39,965 bases of DNA from an uncultured Lachnospiraceae bacterium (GTDB taxonomy: Bacteria; Bacillota; Clostridia; Lachnospirales; Lachnospiraceae), in contig CAJUNR010000038.1 in NCBI GenBank assembly GCA_910587765.1, forward strand, positions 1 to 39,965. The letters are read 5' to 3'. Positions within the stretch are counted from its first letter, which is position 1, and the number at the start of each line of letters is the position of its first letter. Both the position numbers and the translations under genes were made by a program. Below, piece by piece: positions 1 to 9,848 of this stretch. Below the pieces are notes generated by a model. The model saw only the letters and a list, made by a program, of their open reading frames with translations. It made no database searches and had not been told where the DNA came from.

Positions 1-363
1 GCTTGTAATATAATTATCTGTGATAATATGAATTTGTATGTCTTTTTTAGAATTTTCCTGACAAGTATGCAAGTTCTCTTTTAACAATCCCAAAATGTTG
101 TCATCATTTTCATAGCATGTTAATTCTATCGTCTGAATAGAATCCATCTGCTCCAATCGTTCTAAAAACGCACACGACAATATGCCTGAACCTGCTCCTG
201 CATCCAAAATGCGAACCTTGAACAATTTTTCAGGAATCGTATATAGTCCAGCCATAAAACGTGCTGTTTCTTTACTTGTAAAAAACTGACCATATTTTTT
301 ACGCTCCTTTTTAGGCATATCGTCAATATATTTGTTTGTACGTTCAATAATACAATCTAACAT
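1..363 (-). CDS. N6-adenine DNA methyltransferase, N-terminal part (runs off the window)
   Basis: The frame is open from the ATG to the left edge of the window, so the C-terminus is missing. The visible 121 residues carry KKYGQFFTSKETARFM near residue 23, typical of Eco57I/BsuBI-type N6-adenine methylases of restriction-modification systems, followed by the SAM-binding motif I DAGAGSGIL. The catalytic NPPY motif would lie outside the window. There are two adjacent ATGs (364-366 and 361-363); the AAGG ribosome site fits the second better. The gene starts 27 bases after the stop of the HTH gene, so the two are probably one operon. Base use is clearly AT-rich compared with the rest of the window, which suggests horizontal acquisition. 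The partner restriction enzyme, if any, is off the window. The methylase assignment is firm; the exact subtype is not. Confidence 0.8.
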   Translation of the reverse strand, partial: MLDCIIERTNKYIDDMPKKERKKYGQFFTSKETARFMAGLYTIPEKLFKVRILDAGAGSGILSCAFLERLEQMDSIQTIELTCYENDDNILGLLKENLHTCQENSKKDIQIHIITDNYITS

Positions 364-390
364 CATTTACCTTCTTTTCAATTAAACTAA

Positions 391-597
391 TCATTGTTCC
401 GGAAGCACCTCCATGATCTCATCCATGGAGCAGCCAAGTTCCAGGCAGATTCGTGCAAGAACCTCTACGCGCACATCCTCATTTCTTCCAAGCCTCGCCA
501 TGGCATTCGTGCTTATCCTTGCCCTCTCGCATAACTGCGTCTTATTCATTTTCTTATCAATCAGCAGCTTCCAGAGTTTATCATAGCTGACAGCCAT
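391..597 (-). CDS. Small XRE/Cro-type HTH regulator (C-protein-like)
   Basis: A 68-residue protein that is almost only a helix-turn-helix domain: KTQLCERARISTNAMARL gives helix 2, turn and recognition helix, followed by VEVLARICLELGCSMDEIMEV, the usual XRE C-terminal helices. The start at 597 is chosen because GGGAGG lies six bases upstream; the frame stays open 23 codons further but that extension crosses the promoter. It is directly upstream of the methyltransferase on the same strand, and its promoter is overlaid by TCTTGA/TCAAGA palindromes. That arrangement matches controller proteins of restriction-modification systems, which time methylase and nuclease expression. The DNA-binding role is clear; the controller role is inferred from context. 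Confidence 0.85.
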   Translation of the reverse strand: MAVSYDKLWKLLIDKKMNKTQLCERARISTNAMARLGRNEDVRVEVLARICLELGCSMDEIMEVLPEQ

Positions 598-637
598 ACA
601 CAACCTCCCGCATCTCACATACAAAATCCATGGTTTT

Positions 638-690
638 ATATTATCACAGCGATTCATAAAATTCAAGATATTCTTGAATATCTCAAGAAT
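638..690 (-). promoter_or_regulatory. Promoter and palindromic operator of the HTH-methylase operon
   Basis: On the minus strand, -35 TTGAAT (661-666) and -10 TAATAT (638-643) are separated by 17 bases. Over and upstream of the -35 lie overlapping inverted repeats built from ATTCAAG/CTTGAAT (661-679) and TATTCTTGA/TCAAGAATA (669-691). The position over the -35 suits autorepression by the HTH protein. Confidence 0.65.
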
Positions 691-696
691 ACAATT

Positions 697-734
697 AAAA
701 ACCGATACCCCGTCTGCTCAGGATATCGGTTTTT
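697..734 (-). terminator. Rho-independent terminator after the DUF2164 gene
   Basis: An 11-bp perfect inverted repeat (AAAAACCGATA at 697-707, TATCGGTTTTT at 724-734) with A/T-rich outer ends. It lies 18 bases after the stop of the gene at 753-1013. Confidence 0.75.
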
Positions 735-752
735 CTCACATTTCCGTACTTT

Positions 753-1013
753 CTATCGGACATTCTTATATAGCAGGCAGTAATCTACTTCGACATTGCC
801 CGCCTGCTCTTTTAACCAGCGCATGGCGTCATCCAAAGCCCGGTTATAAACAATGGGCGCCAGATGCGTGCAAAACAAATCGATCAACTGCCGTTCCTCA
901 ATGATTCCGATCTCTTCTCCGCGCTCATCCAGATAAAACGCTTTAATTTCATCGGCGAGCTGTTTCTTCTGCTGATCACTGAGCCGAATTGTTTCGCATG
1001 AATTTCTTCTCAT
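753..1013 (-). CDS. DUF2164 family protein
   Basis: An 86-residue protein matching the DUF2164 pattern: an N-terminal IRLSDQQKKQLADEIKAFYLDERGEEIG stretch, then LIDLFCTHLAPIVYNRALDDAMRWL. The family is small, cytoplasmic and of unknown biochemical function. It sits between leuS and the HTH gene on the same strand, with its own terminator downstream. The gap to leuS (37 bases) allows co-transcription with leuS. No membrane segment or signal peptide is visible. Confidence 0.75.
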   Translation of the reverse strand: MRRNSCETIRLSDQQKKQLADEIKAFYLDERGEEIGIIEERQLIDLFCTHLAPIVYNRALDDAMRWLKEQAGNVEVDYCLLYKNVR

Positions 1014-1050
1014 CCGCGTTTCTCCTTCAACCTTCCGCTGTTTTGCCGGT

Positions 1051-3453
<2,403 letters not shown>

Positions 3454-3548
3454 CACACATGCCCTCCTGTCTATCTGAAGCAGCCGCTCTGCAGCCGCCC
3501 GGACAGACCGGACGGCCGCGGCGCCTTCTCTTTTTTCATAACGTTATC

Positions 3549-3577
3549 AGTGTAATATAAGCGGCAATGTTTGTCAA
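3549..3577 (-). promoter_or_regulatory. leuS promoter
   Basis: Minus-strand TTGACA (3572-3577), a 17-base spacer and TACACT (3549-3554). The predicted transcript leader to the leuS start is about 90 bases. Confidence 0.65.
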
Positions 3578-3640
3578 ATTTTTTTCCGTCTTTTCCCTTC
3601 TGTACGAATTTCGTAACCTGTCATAAATCTGCCGGTATTC

Positions 3641-3800
3641 AGCCCGGCGTGGGCAGATCTTCCTGAAAGACCTATTGAAGGGCGCCGGTCCTTAGGGCGC
3701 GTTTTTTGCGCCCTTAGTACCCAAAGGGCATAAATACCGCTGCGTCCCTTCATTAAGCGCGAGCGGGGTCTTGAAGGATGATCTGCCCGCGTCGGGCGTC
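3641..3800. repeat. Long-hairpin intergenic repeat, copy 1 (long form)
   Basis: About 160 bp that fold back on themselves: outer arms with GGGCAGATC and GATCTGCCC, an inner GAAGGG/CCCTTC stem, and a central stem CTTAGGGCGC/GCGCCCTTAG around a T-rich loop. The same element occurs at 10346-10502 (inverted), 19470-19608 and 29444-29590. This copy and the 10.3-kb copy carry an extra 17 bp (about 3720-3736) that the other two lack. It lies 3' of the ABC permease gene and upstream of the leuS promoter. Confidence 0.9.
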
Positions 3801-3861
3801 CGGATAACGTGAACGTGAAAAATAACGAACATCCTTCCCTGTCACAGGCAGCAGCCATCTT

Positions 3862-4671
3862 TTACAGACTCCTGGCCTTCCGGATCCGGTGCTCCAGCTT
3901 CTGTATGATCTGATACAGCCCGAACGCAATCGCGCAGAGGATAATCAGCGCCGTGATCAGATAGTTCAGTTTGAAGATCTGGCTGGCGTAGATGATCAGA
4001 TATCCGAGCCCTTCCCTGGCCGCCAGAAATTCTCCGATGATCACGCCTACCAGACAGAGGCCGATATTGACTTTGAGAATGCTGATGATCGAGGGAATGC
4101 TGGACGGAATCACCACGCACCGGAGCACCTGCAGCCGGTTCCCGCCCAGTGTGCAGATCAGCTTGATCTTCTCCTCGTCCGTCTCCCGGAAGGCCGTATA
4201 CATGCTGATGATGCTGCCGAAGACCGCCACGGACATGCCGGCGACAATAATCGTCCCGGTATTGGCTCCCAGCCAGACGATCAGAAGCGGCGCCAGAGCG
4301 GATTTAGGCAGGCTGTTTAAAATCACCAGCCAGGGCTCGAGAATCTCAGAGATCGTGCCGGAAAACCACAGAACCGTAGCGGCCGCAAAACTGACCAGAA
4401 TCACGAGCGCAAAGCTCAGAAGCGTCTCATACAGCGTGATGCCCGTATGACGGAAAATCGTGCAGTCCCTGCTCATATCCGCGATAGTCATGACGATGCG
4501 GCTGGGGCTGCTGAAGATAAAGGCGTCGATCCAGTGCAGATCCGCACTGATCTCCCACAGCGCCGCAAAAAGAAAGAAAAGCAGAAATCTCAGAAAAGCT
4601 ACCAGCCGGTGATGCCGCCTGTGTTCCCTGATGTATTCCTCCTGCCTAAGAGAGAGCGTTTCATTGTTCAT
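3862..4671 (-). CDS. ABC transporter permease (SsuC/TauC-type)
   Basis: A 269-residue integral membrane protein of the BPD_transp_1 family, with about six hydrophobic segments after a charged N-terminus. The cytoplasmic EAA-type loop that docks on the ATPase is visible as YTAFRETDEEKIKLICTLGG followed by RLQVLRCVVIPSSIPSI. This subfamily imports nitrate, sulfonates, taurine or pyrimidine precursors of thiamin. It overlaps the ATPase gene by 11 bases, so the two are translationally coupled. No substrate-binding protein gene is present beside it, which leaves the substrate open. No riboswitch was recognised upstream. Confidence 0.9.
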   Translation of the reverse strand: MNNETLSLRQEEYIREHRRHHRLVAFLRFLLFFLFAALWEISADLHWIDAFIFSSPSRIVMTIADMSRDCTIFRHTGITLYETLLSFALVILVSFAAATVLWFSGTISEILEPWLVILNSLPKSALAPLLIVWLGANTGTIIVAGMSVAVFGSIISMYTAFRETDEEKIKLICTLGGNRLQVLRCVVIPSSIPSIISILKVNIGLCLVGVIIGEFLAAREGLGYLIIYASQIFKLNYLITALIILCAIAFGLYQIIQKLEHRIRKARSL

Positions 4672-5431
4672 CCGTGTTCAGCTCCTTCCAGATCTCATTA
4701 AAATAATCCTTAAATTCCGGAGCCTGCCTGCGCTGCATGGGCGTCAGGCTCCGGTCCGCAAAATGAACCGGCAGAATCCGGCGGATTCTGGCGGGGCGTT
4801 TTGACAGAACAAGGATGCGGTCCGCCATGCTGACGGCCTCCGACAAATCATGCGTGATCAGAACCGCCGTCTTCTTCTCCTTTTTGATGATCTCATAGAC
4901 ATCGTCGCAGACCTTCAGCCTCGTCTGATAATCCAGCGCCGAGAAAGGTTCATCCAGCAGCAGAAGGCTCGGATCCAGCGCCAGCGTACGGATCAGCGCA
5001 GCTCTCTGTCTCATCCCTCCGGACAGCTCCGAAGGTCTGGCGTCTTTGAAGGCGGCCAGCCCGTAGTCCGCGAGCATCTGTTCTACGTGCGCCAGATTTT
5101 CAGGCGTCTCCTTTTTCTGTATCTCCAGTCCCAGAATGACATTGCGGTATACCGTCCGCCATTCAAACAGATGATCTTTCTGGAGCATATATCCGATCTT
5201 TGTCTGGTGTCCGGCAAGCGGTGACCGGCGGAAGCGGATGGTCCCTTTCTCCGCGGGAATCAGTCCGGAGAGAAGGGACAGCAGCGTACTCTTGCCGCAG
5301 CCGCTGGGTCCGACGACGACGAAAAATTCGCCTTCGTCCACAGAGAACGTAAGGTCAGACAGCGCCTGCGTCTCGCCTGCAAGCGTGTGGTAGGCGTAGC
5401 AGACATGGCTGACTTCCAGCAGTGGGGTCAT
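4661..5431 (-). CDS. ABC transporter ATP-binding protein (SsuB/TauB-type)
   Basis: The ATPase partner of the downstream permease. With the chosen start it has 256 residues: Walker A GPSGCGKST at 41-49, Q-loop near residue 84, signature LSGGMRQR from 136, Walker B LLLLDEP at 156-162, D-loop SALD and H-loop ITHD. The ATG at 5429-5431 is preferred because AGGAGG lies seven bases upstream; an ATG two codons earlier is too close to that site. The family is nitrate/sulfonate/taurine type. It is the first gene of a two-gene operon that lacks a binding protein. Confidence 0.93.
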   Translation of the reverse strand: MTPLLEVSHVCYAYHTLAGETQALSDLTFSVDEGEFFVVVGPSGCGKSTLLSLLSGLIPAEKGTIRFRRSPLAGHQTKIGYMLQKDHLFEWRTVYRNVILGLEIQKKETPENLAHVEQMLADYGLAAFKDARPSELSGGMRQRAALIRTLALDPSLLLLDEPFSALDYQTRLKVCDDVYEIIKKEKKTAVLITHDLSEAVSMADRILVLSKRPARIRRILPVHFADRSLTPMQRRQAPEFKDYFNEIWKELNTDEQ

Positions 5432-5454
5432 AGACATACCTCCTTATGATACGC

Positions 5455-5488
5455 AAAAGGACTCCCGCCTGTCAAAAGCAGAAGTCCC
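5455..5488 (-). terminator. Possible terminator after the P1 peptidase gene
   Basis: On the minus strand GGACT (5483-5487) pairs with AGTCC (5459-5463) and is followed by TTTT. The stem is short and the loop long, so this is a weak call. Confidence 0.35.
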
Positions 5489-5536
5489 GGGTTCTGATAT
5501 TAAGATATGGATTTGCCGCAAATGTGTGTCCTGCGG

Positions 5537-6460
5537 CTACCGCACCGCCTTTTGAATCGCCTGCGCCATCACTTCCGCCGCCAGCGTTCCCGCCACATTC
5601 AGATCCGCTTCCGCCCCGCCGAGGGATGCCGCGTAGATCGTATCGCCGTCCGCCATCGTCCCTACCGGACGGATACAGCGGGCGTAGGCATTCCTGGTCA
5701 TGGAAGCGATCTTGTTCATCTCCGCTTTGGAAAAGTTTCCGTTGGTCACCACAGCGCCGATGGTCGTGTTGCCGCCAAACAGATCCGTCCTCTGACTGAG
5801 CCGGTACAGCTCCCGGCAGGTATCGGAGAAACCCTGTCCGTCCGCCGAGCGCAGTCCGGCAATCTTCTCTCCGCTGTCCGGATCGTAGATGTCGCCCAGC
5901 GCGTTGACGACCACCACGGCCGCCATCTGAAGCTTTCCCAGCGATACCGCGTGGATGCCGATTCCGGATTTCGTCGAGCGCTCCATCCCGCAGAGCTTTC
6001 CCACCGCAGCGCCGGTCCCGCCGCCCACACTTCCCTGCGCCGGACGGTTCCGCTCGGCGTCGACGCAGGCCGCGTAGCCCATCTCTGCATCCGGACGGAT
6101 GTCCGCCCGGCCGCATCCAAGATCGTAGATGCAGGACTGACACACAAGCGGCACCTTCGCGTAACCCGTATCATAGCCGATTCCGTGTTCTTCCAGATAA
6201 CGCATGACACCGTCTCCCGCCGCCAGCCCGAACGCCGAACCGCCGGACAGTACGACGGCATTCACCGGATTATCCGCCGTAACCGGGGACGTAAGCGGCG
6301 TCTCCCTCGACGCCGGTCCGCCCCCGCTGATATCCGCGCCGACTCTGGCGCCCTTATCAAACAGAAGGACCGTGACTCCGGTCTTCGCCTCCTCATCCTG
6401 CGCATTTCCGATCCGCAGTCCCTGAATCTCTGTGATATCAATCTCTCTTACCGCTTCCAT
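5537..6460 (-). CDS. P1 family peptidase/hydrolase (DmpA/ThnT-like, self-cleaving)
   Basis: A 307-residue N-terminal-nucleophile hydrolase. Family members cleave their own chain to expose a Ser or Thr nucleophile and act as aminopeptidases, D-esterases or beta-aminopeptidases. The cleavage region here reads GGNTTIGAVVTNG, placing the probable cut between Asn231 and Thr232, as in the ThnT type with a threonine nucleophile. Other family hallmarks are ISGGGPASRET (about 44-54), VVLSGGSAFGLAAGDGVMRYL (about 69-88) and GSVGGGTGAAVGK (about 143-155). Start at 6460 follows GAGGAG at good distance. No signal peptide is visible, so it is probably cytoplasmic. The ECF S component gene lies 139 bases upstream on the same strand. 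The natural substrate cannot be read from sequence. Confidence 0.92.
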   Translation of the reverse strand: MEAVREIDITEIQGLRIGNAQDEEAKTGVTVLLFDKGARVGADISGGGPASRETPLTSPVTADNPVNAVVLSGGSAFGLAAGDGVMRYLEEHGIGYDTGYAKVPLVCQSCIYDLGCGRADIRPDAEMGYAACVDAERNRPAQGSVGGGTGAAVGKLCGMERSTKSGIGIHAVSLGKLQMAAVVVVNALGDIYDPDSGEKIAGLRSADGQGFSDTCRELYRLSQRTDLFGGNTTIGAVVTNGNFSKAEMNKIASMTRNAYARCIRPVGTMADGDTIYAASLGGAEADLNVAGTLAAEVMAQAIQKAVR

Positions 6461-6599
6461 CTTCCGCTCCTCTTCTTTCTGTCAGACTGTCTTCCTGTCG
6501 CGATTCACGCACGCTTTCCCTGCCCGGCGCGGCCTTCTGCCGCTTTTCACACCCGCACCGCCCGGACATCCGGATGCGTGGGCGAAAAACAGCGGTTTA

Positions 6600-7205
6600 T
6601 CACGCGGCCTTCAGCGCCGCTCCCAGCGCCCGCGACACCGCGCCCGCGATCACAAAACAGACCGCCGCCTCGATCAGCCCCTGAACGCCCACAAAGGCCA
6701 CCGCAAAGGTAAAGGGGTTCGACACGCCCAGCGCCTGCACAAATCCCTGAATGTACTCGGTGCGATAGAAAATCAGCACCATCGCGCTCATGAAAAACAG
6801 CGTGTTCAGAAGCGGGCACGCAAGACTGGCCGCAAGGTAGGCGCTGTTTTTGGAAATCTTCCGGATTCCCCGAAAGACCAGGCCGCAGAGCAGTCCCTCC
6901 AGCACTCTGGGCACGATGCAGGTAAAAGCGGTTCCCAGCGGATTGATGCCGAGCAGCATCGAGCCGAAAGTGCCGCCCATAAAGCACTGAATCAGACTGG
7001 TGACGCCGAAGACCAGGCCGCAGACCGCGCCCCCTCCGGGGCCGAGAATGATCGCGCCCACCGCCACCGGTACGGTCAGAAACGTGATCGAAAGTCCGGG
7101 GGTGCGGAAATACCCAAGAGGCGTGAAGGCCATGATAAAGATAATAGCGGCCATCAGCGCCAGTTCCACCAGATAACGCGTACGGTTTGTTTTGTTGTTG
7201 TTCAT
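6600..7205 (-). CDS. ECF transporter S component (vitamin uptake)
   Basis: A 201-residue polytopic membrane protein with about five to six hydrophobic segments. FRTPGLSITFLTVPVAVGAIILGPGGGAVCGLVFG is typical of Firmicute ECF substrate-binding S components, with the small-residue helix-1 pattern LALMAAIIFIMAF. S components bind a vitamin and share an energising EcfAA'T module encoded elsewhere. The closest resemblance I recognise is to pantothenate/folate-type S components, but the ligand is not decided by these motifs. Start at 7205 follows AAAAGGAG. The 428 bases upstream hold no gene or known riboswitch. Confidence 0.8.
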   Translation of the reverse strand: MNNNKTNRTRYLVELALMAAIIFIMAFTPLGYFRTPGLSITFLTVPVAVGAIILGPGGGAVCGLVFGVTSLIQCFMGGTFGSMLLGINPLGTAFTCIVPRVLEGLLCGLVFRGIRKISKNSAYLAASLACPLLNTLFFMSAMVLIFYRTEYIQGFVQALGVSNPFTFAVAFVGVQGLIEAAVCFVIAGAVSRALGAALKAA

Positions 7206-7633
7206 CTTTTCTCCTTTTTTGGCTGATAAAACGGCGCGCGAACGCGTCCCCTGTCTTTCAGCACTTCTTATTTTCGGGGAAATTTTTTCAGAAACGGGAT
7301 TCGTAAGAACAGCAGAGCAAAGCCGCGGACCGGCGGAATCCGGCCCGGAAAGATTTCTTTCAGCAGAAGATTCCGGCGGAATTTCCTGCTGGTGAATGAA
7401 GGTTGCCGCCTTTGACGGTCAGCACGTTTCCTGTTTGTTTCATTCATCACACTGCAGCGGCCGGACAAAACCGCGGATTGAAAACCGCTGCCCGGACGCG
7501 GGCAGCTTCTCTCTCCGCTTCGCGGCAGACCGGCGGCTGCAGTTGTGTAAAAAATCGGCGATGCGTTTTCTCACGGAATAACGTTCCCATACCAATATAC
7601 CACAAACACACAAAATGACAAGCAAAAATTCGC
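7206..7633. other. Intergenic region without a recognised gene
   Basis: Between the divergent ECF S component and sdpR genes. A small GC hairpin (CTGCCC/GGGCAG) lies near 7491-7508. Short open frames on both strands have no ribosome site or family resemblance. No known riboswitch was recognised. Confidence 0.5.
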
Positions 7634-7693
7634 TTGACAGCCCGGTCTTCCTGTGCTATTCTTTATTTAGATATTTAGAAAAACATCTAAATA
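7634..7693 (+). promoter_or_regulatory. sdpRI promoter and ArsR-type operator
   Basis: -35 TTGACA (7634-7639), 17-base spacer, -10 TATTCT (7657-7662). Just downstream is the palindrome TATTTAGA (7672-7679) / TCTAAATA (7686-7693), with an additional direct copy of TATTTAGA at 7664-7671. A bound regulator would block transcription start, consistent with autorepression by SdpR. Confidence 0.8.
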
Positions 7694-7746
7694 AAACCGA
7701 ATTTTCACAGAAAAACGGGACTTTTCAGCGGAAAGGAGTGATCTCC

Positions 7747-8040
7747 ATGGGTTTTCAGGACAGTTTCAAGGCGTTATCGGACCCTACCAGAAGAGAGATT
7801 CTGAATCTTCTGCGGGCCGGTCCTCTGGCGGCGGGCGCCATTCTGGAACATTTTCCCATCACCGGGGCCTCTCTCTCCCATCATCTGTCCATATTAAAGC
7901 ACGCCGGACTGATCGACGACGAGAAAAAGGGGAAATATATCTATTATACACTGAACACAACGGTACTGGACGACATCCTGAACTGGATGCTGTCCCTGAA
8001 AGGAATGGAAAAAGGAGAAACCGATCATGAAAAATCCTAA
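7747..8040 (+). CDS. sdpR: ArsR/SdpR family autorepressor
   Basis: A 97-residue winged-helix repressor. The pattern FKALSDPTRREILNLLRAGPL, then the recognition region ITGASLSHHLSILKHAGLIDDEKKGKYIYYTLN, is characteristic of SdpR-type ArsR proteins. There is no metal-binding CxC motif, as expected for SdpR. The ATG at 7747 is chosen over the longer upstream frame because GGAAAGGAG precedes it and the upstream frame crosses the promoter. The 3' end overlaps sdpI by 14 bases. In Bacillus subtilis SdpR represses the sdpRI operon until SdpI captures it at the membrane. A TATTTAGA palindrome at the promoter is the likely binding site. Confidence 0.9.
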   Translation: MGFQDSFKALSDPTRREILNLLRAGPLAAGAILEHFPITGASLSHHLSILKHAGLIDDEKKGKYIYYTLNTTVLDDILNWMLSLKGMEKGETDHEKS

Positions 8041-8680
8041 GATGCGTATCCTCACCTATCTGCTGGCCGCCGCCGGTCTTCTGCTGGCCGCCGTCCTCTA
8101 TCCCCGGCTCCCGGAGCAGATTCCCACCAACTGGAATCTGGACGGAAGCGTCACCTACGGCGGCCGGTATACCATCTTTCTCACCTCGGGCACGGGGCTT
8201 GTGCTGGCCGTCCTCTTCGACGTCCTCCCGAAGATCGACCCGCGCCGGGAAAATTATCAGAAATTCGGCGGCTATTACGACCTCTTCTGCGTCCTGATGG
8301 AAGTTTTTCTGCTGGTGATGAACGGAATCATCCTCACGGAGACCTTCCGCCCGGGGACCCTCTCCGTTCCCATGACGGTCATGCTGGGAACCGGATTTTT
8401 ATTCCTCTTTATCGGAAACGCGATGCCGAAATTCCGCAGCAACTTTTATATGGGCATCAAGACGCCCTGGACGATCTCCAGCGAGGAAGTCTGGCGCAAG
8501 ACACACCGCCTGGGAGGCAAATGTTTCTTTGCCGCGGGGCTGGTCTCCATTCTCATCGCCTTCCTTCCTCTGGACAGTACCGTCCTCTTCGGGCTGTACA
8601 CGGCTTTCCTTCTCATCTCCTGCCTGGCGCCGGCCGTCCTCTCTTATTTCTGGTGGCGGCAGGAGCAGGACCGTTCCTGA
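8027..8680 (+). CDS. sdpI: SdpI family immunity/signal protein
   Basis: A 217-residue membrane protein with about six hydrophobic segments. The N-terminal DUF1648 part shows LYPRLPEQIPTNWNLDG; the SdpI signature follows as GNAMPKFRSNFYMGIKTPWT and VWRKTHRLGGK. In B. subtilis SdpI gives immunity to the SDP cannibalism toxin and sequesters SdpR at the membrane. It is translationally coupled to sdpR. No SDP toxin genes (sdpABC) are present in the window, so here it may guard against toxins from other strains or respond to envelope stress. Confidence 0.92.
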   Translation: MKNPKMRILTYLLAAAGLLLAAVLYPRLPEQIPTNWNLDGSVTYGGRYTIFLTSGTGLVLAVLFDVLPKIDPRRENYQKFGGYYDLFCVLMEVFLLVMNGIILTETFRPGTLSVPMTVMLGTGFLFLFIGNAMPKFRSNFYMGIKTPWTISSEEVWRKTHRLGGKCFFAAGLVSILIAFLPLDSTVLFGLYTAFLLISCLAPAVLSYFWWRQEQDRS

Positions 8681-8718
8681 GTCTGACGGGCGCTCCGCAT
8701 CCGCCGGAACCCGCAATC

Positions 8719-8800
8719 GGGCAGGGAAGATTTATCTTCCCTGCCCGCGCACCGGGCGTTCGTCAGCTTGCTGACATATTTCACCTGGACGCCCGCGTGC
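8719..8800. repeat. Two-hairpin intergenic repeat, copy 1
   Basis: A 12-bp perfect hairpin GGGCAGGGAAGA (8719-8730) / TCTTCCCTGCCC (8735-8746) is followed by GCGCACCGGGCGT, an inner GTCAGC/GCTGAC hairpin, and a closing GACGCCCGCGTGC (ends 8800). A related copy with changed but still pairing arms lies at 32632-32709. Confidence 0.8.
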
Positions 8801-8802
8801 AT

Positions 8803-8862
8803 AAAAAGCGGCGTACGTCCTCCCGGCCGTTTGGAAGGCCGAAAGCGCGTACGCCGCTTTTT
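8803..8862. terminator. Bidirectional terminator between sdpI and the SseB-family gene
   Basis: A 15-bp perfect inverted repeat, AAAAAGCGGCGTACG (8803-8817) / CGTACGCCGCTTTTT (8848-8862), lies between convergent genes and gives a T-tract in both directions. Confidence 0.85.
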
Positions 8863-8879
8863 CTGTCATACATTTTCTG

Positions 8880-9800
8880 TCACTCTTCTTTGCCGGCAAA
8901 CCGCTCCCTGATCCGCGGGAGCATCTCTCTCGTAATCGGAATCGAGGAACCCATCGGATTGACCATATAGGCCTTCGCATCCTTCACCCAGAATTTCTCC
9001 AGTTCCTGAAACGGCACCTGAATCGGGCGCAGTCCCTTCTTGCCCTGCACATATTTCTGAAATTCCCAGATATCCGTAAACACGGGGAAGAAGCGGTCCC
9101 CGTTCTGATGTTTCAGATAAGGCAGCCGGCACTCTTTCAGATTGATCTTTTGCTCCTTCTCCTGTCCTTCCGGCGGCAGAACCGCCAGCAGCAGCTTCGC
9201 CTTCACCAGATTGGAGGAAAACTCCTCATCCAGCGCCTGAAGCTGCTTCATATCCACATATTCCTTCTTCCGGCGGGCTTCCTGCATCAGATACAGGCCG
9301 GTCAACTGCAGGGTCGGCTGATACATGCCGCTTCCCATCGCCTTTTTCTCAAATTCTTCCGGGAGAAGCGCGGACAGTTCCAGACTCTTCGCCTTCTTTC
9401 CCGCCGGTTGATAGAGAACCGCGTTGACTCCGATGAACGGCAGCGTCCCCAGATACTGGCGGACCTGATTGAGATACAGTTTTTTCTTCTCCCCGTCCGG
9501 ACGGTCCGCCTGCGCGGGAACCGTCACTTCCACGGTGCGAAATTCCCGCGGCTGTACCCGGATCCCCTGTTCTTCCAGTTCATCCGCCGCCTCCTCGGCT
9601 TCTTCCTTCTTCGCATAGAGACGGACCTGATCGTTATAATTCTCCTGCTCGCACTCCACATAAGACATATTGGTCAGGGGGGAGTAGAGCGCCCAGGCCT
9701 CTTTCAGATTCCTCACTTCGGCCAGCAGCGGTTCTTTTGACAGCTCGTCCCCCTCATCCCTGCTGCTTCCCGGATAAGCGTTCGCTATCTTTGCCTCCAT
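8880..9800 (-). CDS. SseB family protein
   Basis: A 306-residue protein. The C-terminal third resembles the SseB domain: RLPYLKHQNGDRFFPVFTDIWEFQKYV, then IQVPFQELEKFWVKDAKAYMVNPMGSSIPITREML. The N-terminal 200 residues are acidic and helical (RLYAKKEEAEEAADELEEQG). SseB-domain proteins are widespread in Gram-positive bacteria outside any secretion system and their role is not established. No signal peptide or membrane helix is visible. AAGGAGG lies ten bases before the start. The gene ends next to a bidirectional terminator. A member of the same broad class of poorly known stress/signalling genes (YbjN-like) occurs in the dynamin cluster at 21.8 kb. Confidence 0.75.
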   Translation of the reverse strand: MEAKIANAYPGSSRDEGDELSKEPLLAEVRNLKEAWALYSPLTNMSYVECEQENYNDQVRLYAKKEEAEEAADELEEQGIRVQPREFRTVEVTVPAQADRPDGEKKKLYLNQVRQYLGTLPFIGVNAVLYQPAGKKAKSLELSALLPEEFEKKAMGSGMYQPTLQLTGLYLMQEARRKKEYVDMKQLQALDEEFSSNLVKAKLLLAVLPPEGQEKEQKINLKECRLPYLKHQNGDRFFPVFTDIWEFQKYVQGKKGLRPIQVPFQELEKFWVKDAKAYMVNPMGSSIPITREMLPRIRERFAGKEE

Positions 9801-9848
9801 TGATATGTTCCTCCTTAAAATCCTGCACCCGATCGGACGAACGCCGTT

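Noticed and set aside
3457..3580. Possible T-box riboswitch upstream of leuS
   Set aside because: Only about 90 bases lie between the promoter and the start, too short, and the conserved T-box sequence is absent.
3574..3858. A 94-codon minus-strand frame across the first long repeat
   Set aside because: Translation comes mostly from the hairpin repeat, whose other copies give different frames; no ribosome site.
5432..5536. Possible TPP riboswitch before the ABC transporter pair
   Set aside because: No CUGAGA or other TPP core motifs are present in the 105-base gap.
8719..8746. Strong hairpin after sdpI as its terminator
   Set aside because: No T-tract follows; it is part of a repeat also found at 32.6 kb. 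The true terminator is the hairpin with T-tract at 8803-8862.
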